Shown here in pieces: positions 36,305 to 45,436 of a stretch of 64,000 bases of DNA. Both the position numbers and the translations under genes were made by a program. How positions within the stretch are numbered: position 1 is the stretch's first letter; the number at the start of each line of letters is the position of its first letter. Source of the stretch: Solen grandis. Its lineage: Eukaryota > Mollusca > Bivalvia > Adapedonta > Solenidae. Under the pieces are notes generated by a model. The model was not told the origin of the DNA, did not search any database, and worked only from the letters and a program-made list of their open reading frames with translations. The stretch is from assembly GCA_021229015.1 (NCBI GenBank), contig CM037785.1, positions 39,366,766 through 39,430,765 on the forward strand. Reading direction: 5' to 3'.

Positions 36305-36815
36305 TTATAGTTGTGGCTTCCTTCTTTGGCGCAAAATTTATACAAGGTTGAAAATATCCTTGCTAGCCGAAATTGGCTATCTAAATTCAAAATTTACTCA
36401 AATAGGGGCCGTTTTTTTAGCAGTGAACGGGTGACGAGGTTATTTGTTTGCTGGCCTCGCAGTTCTATTCCTCATCTAACATCCCAAATCTACTCATGAA
36501 ACAAATTCTAATTTTGGTCGGCACTGATGAGACGGTTCTACGGTCTCAAGGGGAATAAACGTGGCACCTCAAGTGCGCGGTTTTTCCCGGCGAGACAGAA
36601 GAAGAAGAAGGAAGGCACAGTTCACCTCCAACCCACATGCCGACCATTTTCACGGACCACATGAGCAACAAGCAAACCCTTCCACATCCAAACCTAATGG
36701 TAATTAACACCTCCAGCCCAAATTAGCTTTGTTAATTACCAAATACTTTAGACACTAAAACATCAACTTTAGGCAAAACAATAATAAATCTGTGAATTAC
36801 AGGTTTTCCTTCTAA
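36305..36815. repeat. about 480-bp dispersed repeat, copy 1 (shared with 59291-59775)
   Basis: Extensive similarity to 59291-59775 runs through ATACAAGGTTGAAAATATCC, TTGCTAGCCGAAATTGGCTA, GGTCGGCACTGATGAGACGG, GGCACCTCAAGTGCGCGGTT, CCAACCCACATGCCGACC and AACAAGCAAACCCTTCCACA. Both copies have the inverted pair GGTAATTAAC/GTTAATTACC about 40 bp apart and a GAGACGGT-ACGGTCTC hairpin. The other copy lies upstream of the minus-strand KptA/SGNH pair, so this may be a solo terminal repeat of that element. That is inference. Confidence 0.75.
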
Positions 36816-37543
36816 ATTTGACCAAATTTCGGATTCCAAAAATAAAATTTTATAGGAGTGAAGGGTCACACTCCGGGGTCCGCCCACAGAGCCGAGCAGG
36901 CAGACGGACCCTAATTAAGCAACGTTATCAGTCAATCAGTCTTTGTCTTTAGAAACTTCGGATAGTAGATATACACCTGTATCATCCATTCTATAGAGCA
37001 ACAAATAACCCCTGGAGATATCTCTGATGTATCTGACATAGTAGAAGTGATTATAAGGAGGTTATACAGGTTTGTATCGTAATTCAAGTTTTCTATATAG
37101 ACCATAGAAACACTACTAAATAACCGAAACCTGCACAACCACCATCCAAATTCAGGCATGAGCCACCTTTGCATTCTAAAAAAATATACTCCTCCGCGTG
37201 GTAAAGTGAGTTACGCAACATCCTAGGTAAAATAGTTCTTTTGGGCTTTTATACTACACACATTTATTATGCCCCGTAAATATTTATTTTTTTACTCAAA
37301 ATTGAGTTTTCACTACTTTGGCTGAATCTCAGCATATCTGTATTGTAGAATTCTGTTCAGTCGTTCGGTCATTCATACAAAATTGAGAGGTTAGTCGGTT
37401 TTAAATGTAGAGAAACGGACCCTCAGAATGTAGGTACTATAGTTGTGAGTGACTACGTCACACACAACTAAAAAACAGCCAATCAAACCTGATGCTGCCG
37501 ATATGATGTAGTGTAGAGCGATATACCGCCTGTAACGATATAA
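36816..37543. other. intergenic, nothing recognised
   Basis: A short hairpin GGGGTCCGCC...GGACCC lies at about 36876-36912. No gene is seen. Confidence 0.4.
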
Positions 37544-37935
37544 CGGCTGTGTTAGACCATATTTGTAAATGTCCTTGTTTTTCGGAATTAAGAAAAAAGC
37601 ATATTGATAAATTTTATTATGTAAGACCAAGCATGTTTAAATTTATACAACTATTACAGACAAATGATTTTGATATATTATTTAACCTGGCAAAATTTAT
37701 AAAATCTGCTTTTTGTTTACGTATAAGTCTGTCTCATGATAATTAGTTCATCCTCTGTTTAGGATAAATGTATATTTTGATCACGTGATGTTTTCGTATG
37801 AAATAGATGACAGTTTTGTAATAGTATTTAAATGTTCTGCATACATGCAGTTTCTATTTTGTTATTAACATACATATATATGATGAGGTACTATGTACAA
37901 GTCAATAAAATATGTGTTCTGTTCTGTTCTGTAAA
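37544..37935 (+). mobile_element. 5'-truncated LINE 3' end
   Basis: A frame to TAA at 37744-37746 encodes LDHICKCPCFSELRKKHIDK followed by RPSMFKFIQLL and LFNLAKFIKSAF. This has the H-x3-C-x-C-xx-LR pattern found at the C-terminus of many animal non-LTR retrotransposon ORF2 proteins. An AT-rich 3' UTR follows, ending in a short TTCTG microsatellite (GTTCTGTTCTGTTCTG, about 37918-37933). Such microsatellite tails are typical of CR1/L2-type elements. Only the last 65 codons remain. Confidence 0.65.
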
Positions 37936-38600
37936 CAAATCACATTTGTAACACCTTAAATTACACATGTAATCACATGTGTAACAGATGTTACAAATAT
38001 GTGAAGCAAATCAAGCACATGTATGTAAAAAAGTTTTTAGAGTAAATGTTATAACAAGTCGGGTCAATATCTTGATTCATCATATGGTAAAGAATCTTTA
38101 TGAAATTTCTCTCTCTCTCTCTCCCTCTCTCTCTCTCTCTGTCTGTCTCTCTCTCTCTGGTGGTTTTTGTTGTTTTGTCCGCGCGAAAACTCAGTAAACT
38201 CTATCAGTCGAAATTCAATGAAACTTAATGGGTACCATCATTACCATAAGTAGGCTTATACTGTTACGGCTGAAACAGCTTACGAGCAAATACAGCTCTC
38301 CATGATTTATATCCATAAACTTATACAGCTTATGTAAGCTGTGTGTGTTACTATACGCATACACTTTTTACACAGGTCTTAAGGTTCTGGAATTCAAATG
38401 CATTACTGCCAAAGGAAGACAATCCAGTCCTTAAATAGGCTAAATTAAAGCCAACTGTTTTCAAACTGAGGGTTCTGGGTTTGAATCCTAGAAGGGTCAA
38501 CTTTTTTTCTATCTTTTCTTTTAACATTTTTTTCTGTATCACTCATATCAGATTTAGAAAAAAAAGTATGTAGGTTTATTTTTAGATTGTGTAAAGCTAT
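37936..38600. other. intergenic with (CT)n
   Basis: A CT-rich run occupies about 38108-38158. TTACANATGTGTAACA palindromes lie at 37940-38000. A B-box-like GGGTTTGAATCC at about 38477 hints at an eroded tRNA-derived SINE. Confidence 0.5.
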
Positions 38601-39578
38601 TTAAGTACATGTACTTTAGGTTCATGTACCATGATAACATTTTAAGTACTTGTATTTTAGGTTCATGTACCGTGTTAACATTTTAAGTGTATTTTAGGTT
38701 CATGTACCTATTTTAGTACGATTTAGGTCCATGTACCATGTTAACATTTTAAGTACATGTACTTTAGGTTCATGTACCATGGTAACTTTTTAAGTACTTG
38801 TAATTTAGGTTCATGTACCATGGTAACTTTTTAAGTACATGTACATTAGGTTCATGTACCATGGTAACTTTTTAAGTACATGTACTTTAGGTTCATGTAC
38901 CATGGTAACTTTTTAAGTACATGTACTTTAGGTTCATGTACCATGATAACTTTTTAAGTACATGTACTTAAGGTTCATGTACCATGGTAAATTTTTAAGT
39001 ACATGTACTTTAGGTTCATGTACCATGATAACTTTTTAAGTACATGTACTTAAGGTTCATGTACCATGGTAAATTTTTAAGTACAAGTACTTTAGGTTCA
39101 TGTACCATGGTAACTTTTTAAGTACATGTACTTTAGGTTCATGTACCATGGTAACCTTTTAAGTACATGTAATTTAGGTTCATGTACCATGTTAACATTT
39201 TAAGTACATGGATTTTAGGTTCATGTACCATGTTAACATTTTAAGTAAATGTATTTAAGGTTCATGTATCATGTTAACATTTTAAGTACATGGATTTTAG
39301 GTTCATGTACCGTGGTAACAATTAAAGTAAATTTATTTTAGGTCATGTACCGTAGTAACATTTTAAGTAAATGGATTTTAGGTTCATGTATCATTGTAAC
39401 ATTTTAAGTACATGGATTTTAGGTTCATGTACCAATGAAACATTTTAAGTACATGTATTTTAGGTTCATGTACCATGGTAACATTTTAAGTACATGGATT
39501 TTAGGTTCATGTACCATGGTAACATTTTAAGTACATGGATTTTAGGTTCATGTACCATGGTAACATTTTAAAGTACTT
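38601..39578. repeat. 41-bp minisatellite, about 24 copies
   Basis: The unit is AGGTTCATGTACCATGGTAA followed by CTTTTTAAGTACATGTACTT and T. The period is 41 (for example 38766 to 38807). Each unit contains the palindromes AGTACATGTACT and TACCATGGTA. Central copies are nearly identical; those after about 39180 are more diverged (ACATTTTAAGTACATGGATT). Confidence 0.96.
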
Positions 39579-40066
39579 GCTTCACTTACTGATTATTTAA
39601 TTGTAAATGTTGTGGTAAAGGTTCATAATTATTATATATTTATTCAGCAATAAAATGCTAAAATTTGAAGATTGTACTCAAAATATGTCACAGACAGTAC
39701 GCATTTAAAGATTCGGTATGTTTATAAAGATTGTTAAAATTAACACATTTTTAACTATGAGTAAGTAATAAAAACATTTCAAAAATATGAAAGATACAAC
39801 AAATGTTGTTTTTTTTCTTCTCAGATCCCGTATAAGAATATGTAGATATATGTAATATAATAATATGGAGAATTCTATTTCTACCGATCATCTGTGGACG
39901 AGCTGCTTTAAAGAGTCCTTGCTTGTTATGATCAATATATTCTTATAATTTAATAGACGATGGAATCGAGTGGTCTTGATAATTGATCCTTATTTTTATT
40001 GCAAGGTCTTAAATTCGAATACTGCAGTCGGATTTTTTTTTATAAGTGAATAGGAGACACATTATG
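39579..40066. other. intergenic, nothing recognised
   Basis: AT-rich, without a visible gene or repeat boundary. Confidence 0.4.
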
Positions 40067-40181
40067 ACCGATCTCGTGGCCTAGTGGTTGAGGCATCCAC
40101 ATCGGGAGCGTGAGATCGAAAGTTCGATCCCCGACTGACTGGCCCTTAAAATAGGGGTGACACTATAATAAACAAACACTT
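40067..40181 (+). mobile_element. short tRNA-derived SINE (family 3)
   Basis: The tRNA-like head has A box TGGCCTAGTGGTTGAGG and B box AGTTCGATCCCC, a very short body and an A-rich AATAAACAAACACT tail. The direct repeat CATTATG (40060-40066 and 40182-40188) is the target duplication. At about 115 bp it is little more than the tRNA-like promoter. Confidence 0.82.
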
Positions 40182-40339
40182 CATTATGTATTTTGTACCT
40201 ACCTTAGTGTTAATTATATATAAAGGATTTCTAACTGCAAATCGATATCTCTTGTACCTAATGGATCCCAGTGTATGCCAACTTCTTGATAATCAACTTA
40301 CTTGAAACAGAGTTATGCATGACATGAGAAAGACACTTT

Positions 40340-40430
40340 TCAGACTGTACCACCCGGACTCGAACCAGCAACCCCGACAACAGAGTACAGTTATTTGGCT
40401 ATACCGATTATAGCTATCCAAGGGGTAGTA
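40340..40430 (-). repeat. tRNA-like fragment on the minus strand
   Basis: The minus strand reads GGGGTTGCTGGTTCGAGTCC, containing a good B box (GGTTCGAGTCC). Upstream is a possible A-box region (GCTATAATCGGTATAGCC). There is no convincing cloverleaf, so this is probably an old SINE head rather than a tRNA gene. Confidence 0.35.
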
Positions 40431-40687
40431 GCTATATGTATAAAGCAGTTGTACCTACGGCAGATGTGAAATGGTGTTCCTATTGATATTACCTAAATGA
40501 ACATTGTCAGGCTTTTTTTCATCAGTTCAATAGTAATAACTCAGGAGTGTCTAGACAATCTGGCTGGTTATCGAATATGGTTCGAATATATCGAATATCA
40601 TGCCAATATACATTGTGACAAAGTTTGGTAAGGATCGGACATAATTAGGATAAAATTTTGCGGAGAAGGCGCGGATACTGTATTGTA

Positions 40688-40947
40688 TACATAAAGACCT
40701 AAAGTGTAACTTATATCTACACTCACTTGTACATAAAGACCTAAAGTGTAACTTATATCTACACTCACTTGTACATAAAGACCTAAAGTGTAACTTATAT
40801 CTACACTCACTTGTACATAAAGACCTAAAGTGTAACTTATATCTACACTCACTTGTACATAAAGACCTAAAGTGTAACTTATATCTACACTCACTTGTAC
40901 ATAAAGACCTAAAGTGTAACTTATATCTACACTCACTTGTACATAAA
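40688..40947. repeat. 42-bp tandem repeat, 6.2 near-identical copies
   Basis: The unit is TACATAAAGACCTAAAGTGT, AACTTATATCTACACTCACT and TG. Copies are essentially identical, implying recent expansion. The period is a multiple of three, so the minus strand stays open (VSVDISYTLGLYVQ repeated), but nothing suggests real coding. Confidence 0.96.
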
Positions 40948-41299
40948 ACTTAAAGCAGCTCGTTCACAGATGTCATTGACCAAGAATTTGATTTTTGACC
41001 AATACATGGTCAGCCAATGCAATCATACATCATAATAACGCTGGCAAGTTTTCAATGGTCTGTGAGTTTAAAATAATGCTAGAAAACATATTTGTCGCTA
41101 ACTTTAAGAGATGTACTATACTAGGCAGTTAAAAAAAAGAAAGAAAGGGACCAACATTGCAAAGTAAGCGGGAAAAAAAACCGCCTGTAGGTTTCGATCT
41201 TGGGGTAATCAACTGTGCCACGGAGGCTATTACTATAAATAGCTTATGTTACCTTACTTATACACGAGTTTAAAGGTGACGAGTACACTACTAAGGTAA
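40948..41299. other. intergenic, nothing recognised
   Basis: AT-rich. A weak tRNA-like fragment (GCCTCCGTGGCACAGTTGAT on the minus strand) lies near 41185-41230. Confidence 0.35.
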
Positions 41300-41590
41300 C
41301 TATGACGTTCACACTCAACTGCTTTCTTTTTCAACTGGATTGTTTTTATGTGTGAATTTTTCAGCTGGATGTTTTTATGTTTTAATAGATAGATTAAATT
41401 GTTATCTGCCAACTGACAAGCATACAGAAAGATATGCACCCGGATACTCCCATTTTATGATAGAATATCCTAAGTATTTTACGCAAACCACGAAGCGTAT
41501 GTAACTCTTCGGTTGTTAACCAAGATTAGATTGGTCAAGAAATAGGTCAAAAATCCATTTTCCGCAGCTTACGCCGAAAAATGGGTGGTT
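41300..41590 (+). repeat. dispersed repeat, copy inverted at 44610-44890
   Basis: Shared blocks, compared with the reverse complement of 44610-44890, are TTTTTCAACTGG, TGGATGTTTTTATG, AATAGATAGAT-AAATTGTTAT, TGCCAACTGACAAGCAT and GGTTGTTAACCAAGATT. GCAGCTTACGCCGAAAA also matches. Similarity is moderate and continuous over about 280 bp. Non-coding. Confidence 0.65.
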
Positions 41591-42933
41591 TCCCCATCAC
41601 AGACAATATATACAGTCACAGACGGTATTGAAACTATATTTAGAATTATAAAACCTATATTTAGATTTTCTTTTTTCATTTGCGGTCACTTGGTTGGTAA
41701 CATTCACTTTTAGCGCGTACGCAACTTCATTGCTAGAACAAACGAATTTCCTACCCTGAACTGGTGAAGACGCCATGATGTGGAAAGTGTCCCATTGTAC
41801 CGCAAGCACCTATACATTTTCATTTTTTGATTCAAATGTTCGGGCGAAACCAATATAATCTTGGTATATATTATTTGCGTAAAATTGATATAGCTTAATT
41901 ATATTCTAGCAAAAAGTGAATTTAAACAAAATTACATGTTAAATATGCATTTTCTATCATTTAAAGAAATGCTTTCTGTCCGATGTCATCTACCAGTTTC
42001 AACGGCGAGGTTATGAGATATCATAATAATATTGACATTTCTAAATTTCGGTATAGATACATTGGATAAATAAAGCTGAAGTTCGTGTTTTATCACTTCT
42101 TTGTAAAAATGCTCTTGAAGAAATGAATAATTTTGTAATCTGTCATTCCATGATTTAATATTTATGTCTTTTAAACGATGGTGGAAAATACTCAGAAAAA
42201 GTTCAATAATTCAGTAATCATAACCGCATGTAGAGCGCCGCGGATCCAGATGTTGCCTGATCATGCAATTATAACTGTACCAGACTCCATTCATTCATCC
42301 GCACACAATCATGACCTAATAATTAGACAGATACACCTTGTTAATCTACTACAATGCAGTCGGTATATATAGGCCGTTTCTTCTAACGTGTCGTTTAATT
42401 ACATGCTGAAGTAGACACCGTGGTGATAGAAGAGACCGTCACCAGATTGGATGTCATTCCACAAAATTAATTATTTCTCGTATTAAAGGGGAAAAAAATA
42501 GGCAATATGCTGTATCAAACATTCGAGGAATGTGTCATTCCGTAATTATGAAATACTTAATTTAGTTTTCAATCATTTCATGCATTAGAACAACTCGGGA
42601 CGGAGCAACGAACTCTTTCGGGATCATGATTCTGCTATTGTTAATCCTTGTAATACCTTCGTGACTGCTTTTGAAAGTTTTCGTAACATAAAAGGGGTGA
42701 TCCAGAAATTCGCTGAAAGAATTGTATACACCAAAATGTTATAGCCTTAATTCAAACTTGCCCCGAGTGCCACTGAACTTTATAATGTTGTTAAACCGTA
42801 GTCAGAATGGCTGGCGGCACATGTACGAGAGTGCTTTGTACACAAGATATTTTTTTTTCATCGATTGGGAAAAAGTTCTGAAACTTGAATTAAATAAAAC
42901 TCTCTTCAACATATGTCAGACTAAGAGAAAGAC
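41591..42933. other. intergenic, nothing recognised
   Basis: No exon, RNA gene or repeat boundary is seen. The short open frames do not resemble known proteins. Confidence 0.4.
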
Positions 42934-43140
42934 ATAAGCTTTACATGGAATATAGGGATCTTCATCAGCAGCAGCATGAGCCGTTTTTTTGTTTTTTTTG
43001 TTTTTTGTTTTTTTTTGTTTTGTTTTTTCACTACGCGAAACCTAGTAGCAAATATCTTTGAACTGTAGTCCGCTCGCATTGCTTGAAAAAAAAAAAGGCT
43101 CAGCTGCTGATTAGGATCCTATATTCCATGGAAAGCTTAT
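42934..43140. repeat. foldback element with T-rich loop
   Basis: The left arm ATAAGCTTTACATGGAATAT (42934) is inverted at the right end ATATTCCATGGAAAGCTTAT (to 43140). The inversion continues inward to CAGCAGC-TGAGCC. The loop holds several long T-runs broken by G and an A-run. No coding content. Confidence 0.75.
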
Positions 43141-43207
43141 ATTTTTAAATGAAATACTTACGGGAAATTTTCTATTTTCAAGCCTTCAGTGACGTCACAG
43201 TCACATG

Positions 43208-43425
43208 GTATGATTCCCTTGCTTGGCGCTCAGCATGTAAGGATTGTTCTAGGACTGATTGGCCCGGTGTGATGATAATGTAACTGGGTGTGATATCATG
43301 TCACATGGGTGTGGTATCATGTCTATGGAGTGATACTGCAGTGTGGCAATACTATATCTGTCTCAAATAGACATTGTCTCCAAATGACAGGAGAAAAACT
43401 GTCGATGGGACGTTGAAAGCCACAA
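43208..43425 (+). mobile_element. 5'-truncated SINE (family 1)
   Basis: It matches the body of the SINE at 8948-9256 from CTTGCTTGGCGCTCAGCATG through ACTGTCGATGGGACGTT, without the tRNA-like head. A short internal duplication (GGTGTGATATCATG / GGTGTGGTATCATG) is specific to this copy. Confidence 0.85.
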
Positions 43426-44609
43426 TTTAATTTCAAAATAGAACGAAATTCATCCTCAATTCACCACTATCAAACAAATTACATATATATGTATCTCGCT
43501 TTTCTAACCTGTCTCTACAATACCGCCCGAAAAGGACTACATTCAAGGTCTGTGTAATGTTCTTAATGTAACTTCTCCGCACAGCCTAAAATTTATGTTT
43601 AATATTTTGTCTTACGTATAAACTGTGAAATAAAGGGGACATAGAAAATATTTTTCATCGCAAGGACACGCAGAAATCAGTGCGTTCGTAGGTAGTAGCT
43701 ATCGCGTGCGCAAACAATAACTATCGCTTGCACAGGCGATGGCTACCGTGTTCGCACGAGGTAAGAAACTTACCGCGTGCGTAAGCGATAGCTACTGTAG
43801 CGAACGCGGAGGTTTTTGCGCACGAACGCAATAGTTTCTACAAGAACAATGGTTTGATTAAATCACGAGAGGTACTGTGCTGGTTTAATTTCAAAGAGAA
43901 ACAGTAAAATGCATTGTTTAAGATTTTAATCTAGAACTTACCTTGAATATACTTGCAAACAAACGCAAATCACCCTTCATCAAACACAGGGAATATTGAA
44001 CACAACATTGGATCAATGGTGTATGGAGAGGATGATATCACGTTGTGAAAGTCGCAGCATTGAATCAGTATTACTTTAATATTGGCAACATGTTGGCATC
44101 TTATTTCTCAGTGTGGGACCCTGTGATTTATCCATGCATTTTTTACAAAGTAAGGACGCAGAGAATAAACACTGCAGGGTTATCCTCTTTGCTTTTGTAA
44201 GAAATAATAGCGAAATGAAATGTATGTAAAAAATCAATGGCCTGCATTACATAATATACTTGTAAATGAATGGCGTGTTATCATTATATATACAGTATGG
44301 ATAGCGTCGATGTCACTGCGTAGACCTCTGAAATAACAACGATTTAAATGCATGTATTCATGATACGGCTTCAGTAGATCATCAAGCTTATATGTAGTTT
44401 GATAACAATGCAAATTTTGTATTATATACATATAAATCAATGTAAATGTCCCATAATATACACACTAATCACAAAAAGGAAGCTGTTGCGATTTTCTGCA
44501 TCTGATACAGACAACTCTGAAGTCATCGGCGACTATATCGAAAATTAGATTTTGGAGAAAAGATTGGGCCATCGAAGATGATATAAACCGAGGGATAACG
44601 CAGACAAAA
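43426..44609. other. intergenic with a GC-rich self-complementary block
   Basis: Block 43685-43850 repeats TAGCTATCGC / GCGATAGCTA and GCGTGCG / CGCACG in both orientations, so it can fold into several hairpins. Nothing else is recognised. Confidence 0.5.
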
Positions 44610-44890
44610 TACAGGGAGACCTTTTTCGTCGTAAGCTGTATAAAATGAAGTTTGGCCTTTTTTATGAACCAATTGAATCTTGGTTAACAACCAAAGAGTT
44701 CTGAAAAGTACTCATTTCATTGGTTTGCATACATTATTTTAGGGTATTCCATCCAAAAATGGATGCTTATATTTCTGCATGATTGTCAATTGGCAAATAA
44801 CAATTTTATCTATCTATTTAACAATAAAAAAACATCCAGTGGAAAAATTCAAACATAAAAAAACACCCAGTTGAAAAAGTACACATTTGT
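44610..44890 (-). repeat. dispersed repeat, inverted partner of 41300-41590
   Basis: Read on the minus strand it follows the same order of blocks as 41300-41590 (TTTTTCAACTGGGTGTTTTT ... TTGGTTGTTAACCAAGATTC ... CAGCTTACGACGAAAAA). The right-hand part contains two direct CATCCAGT/CACCCAGT segments as in the partner. Confidence 0.65.
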
Positions 44891-45436
44891 GAGTCTTTGG
44901 AAAACGTAGTTAACCTCGATAGTGGAAATGGAATCATGCATACTTTTGGTTTGACCCTCAGGGCGACTAGCAGTATAAAATATGCAAAATACAATGATTC
45001 ATATATTGAACAATTCACAAGTACTATAACAAAAGATCATTTTGTTTTATAAAAGAAAATGGGAAAGGAAAGTGTAAAATTACGTACATTTTTCAAAAAT
45101 GGCTCTTAAATATGGCGCTATTTATAGATTTGGGTCTCGTCACACTATTGAACCTTTTAACACCTAGGTCAACTTTAAATAATAGGAATTTTCTGCGAGT
45201 AAAAAATACATGTCTTTGTTATAAAATAATTCTTTAGTTCTGATTTTACTGTATTTTTACATGGTCCATTATGGGAATCAAAACTGCAAGCTGACATTGC
45301 GGGAAGCAGCAGGTCACGTGCTCCTGAACTGCAAACATTTAAACCATATTCAAAAACAAGGTGCTGATGCGCCGTGTACTGACGTATTCGAACATACTCG
45401 GGATTGTATAAAATGTAAGTCGATTTAATACGTATG
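44891..45436. other. intergenic, nothing recognised
   Basis: AT-rich DNA leading into the satellite array. Confidence 0.4.

Noticed and set aside
36530..36580. Hammerhead ribozyme in the 36.3/59.3-kb repeat (CTGATGAG with a GAGAC-GTCTC hairpin)
   Set aside because: The 5' core box is perfect, but the required GAAA after the hairpin is absent in both copies (CAAGGGGAA instead), so the fold cannot be completed.
38601..39578. Possible CRISPR-like array
   Set aside because: There are no unique spacers; the units are contiguous copies in an animal genome. The same applies to the 29-, 42- and 48-bp arrays.
40340..40430. Minus-strand tRNA gene
   Set aside because: Only the B box is convincing; no cloverleaf can be drawn with a proper acceptor stem.
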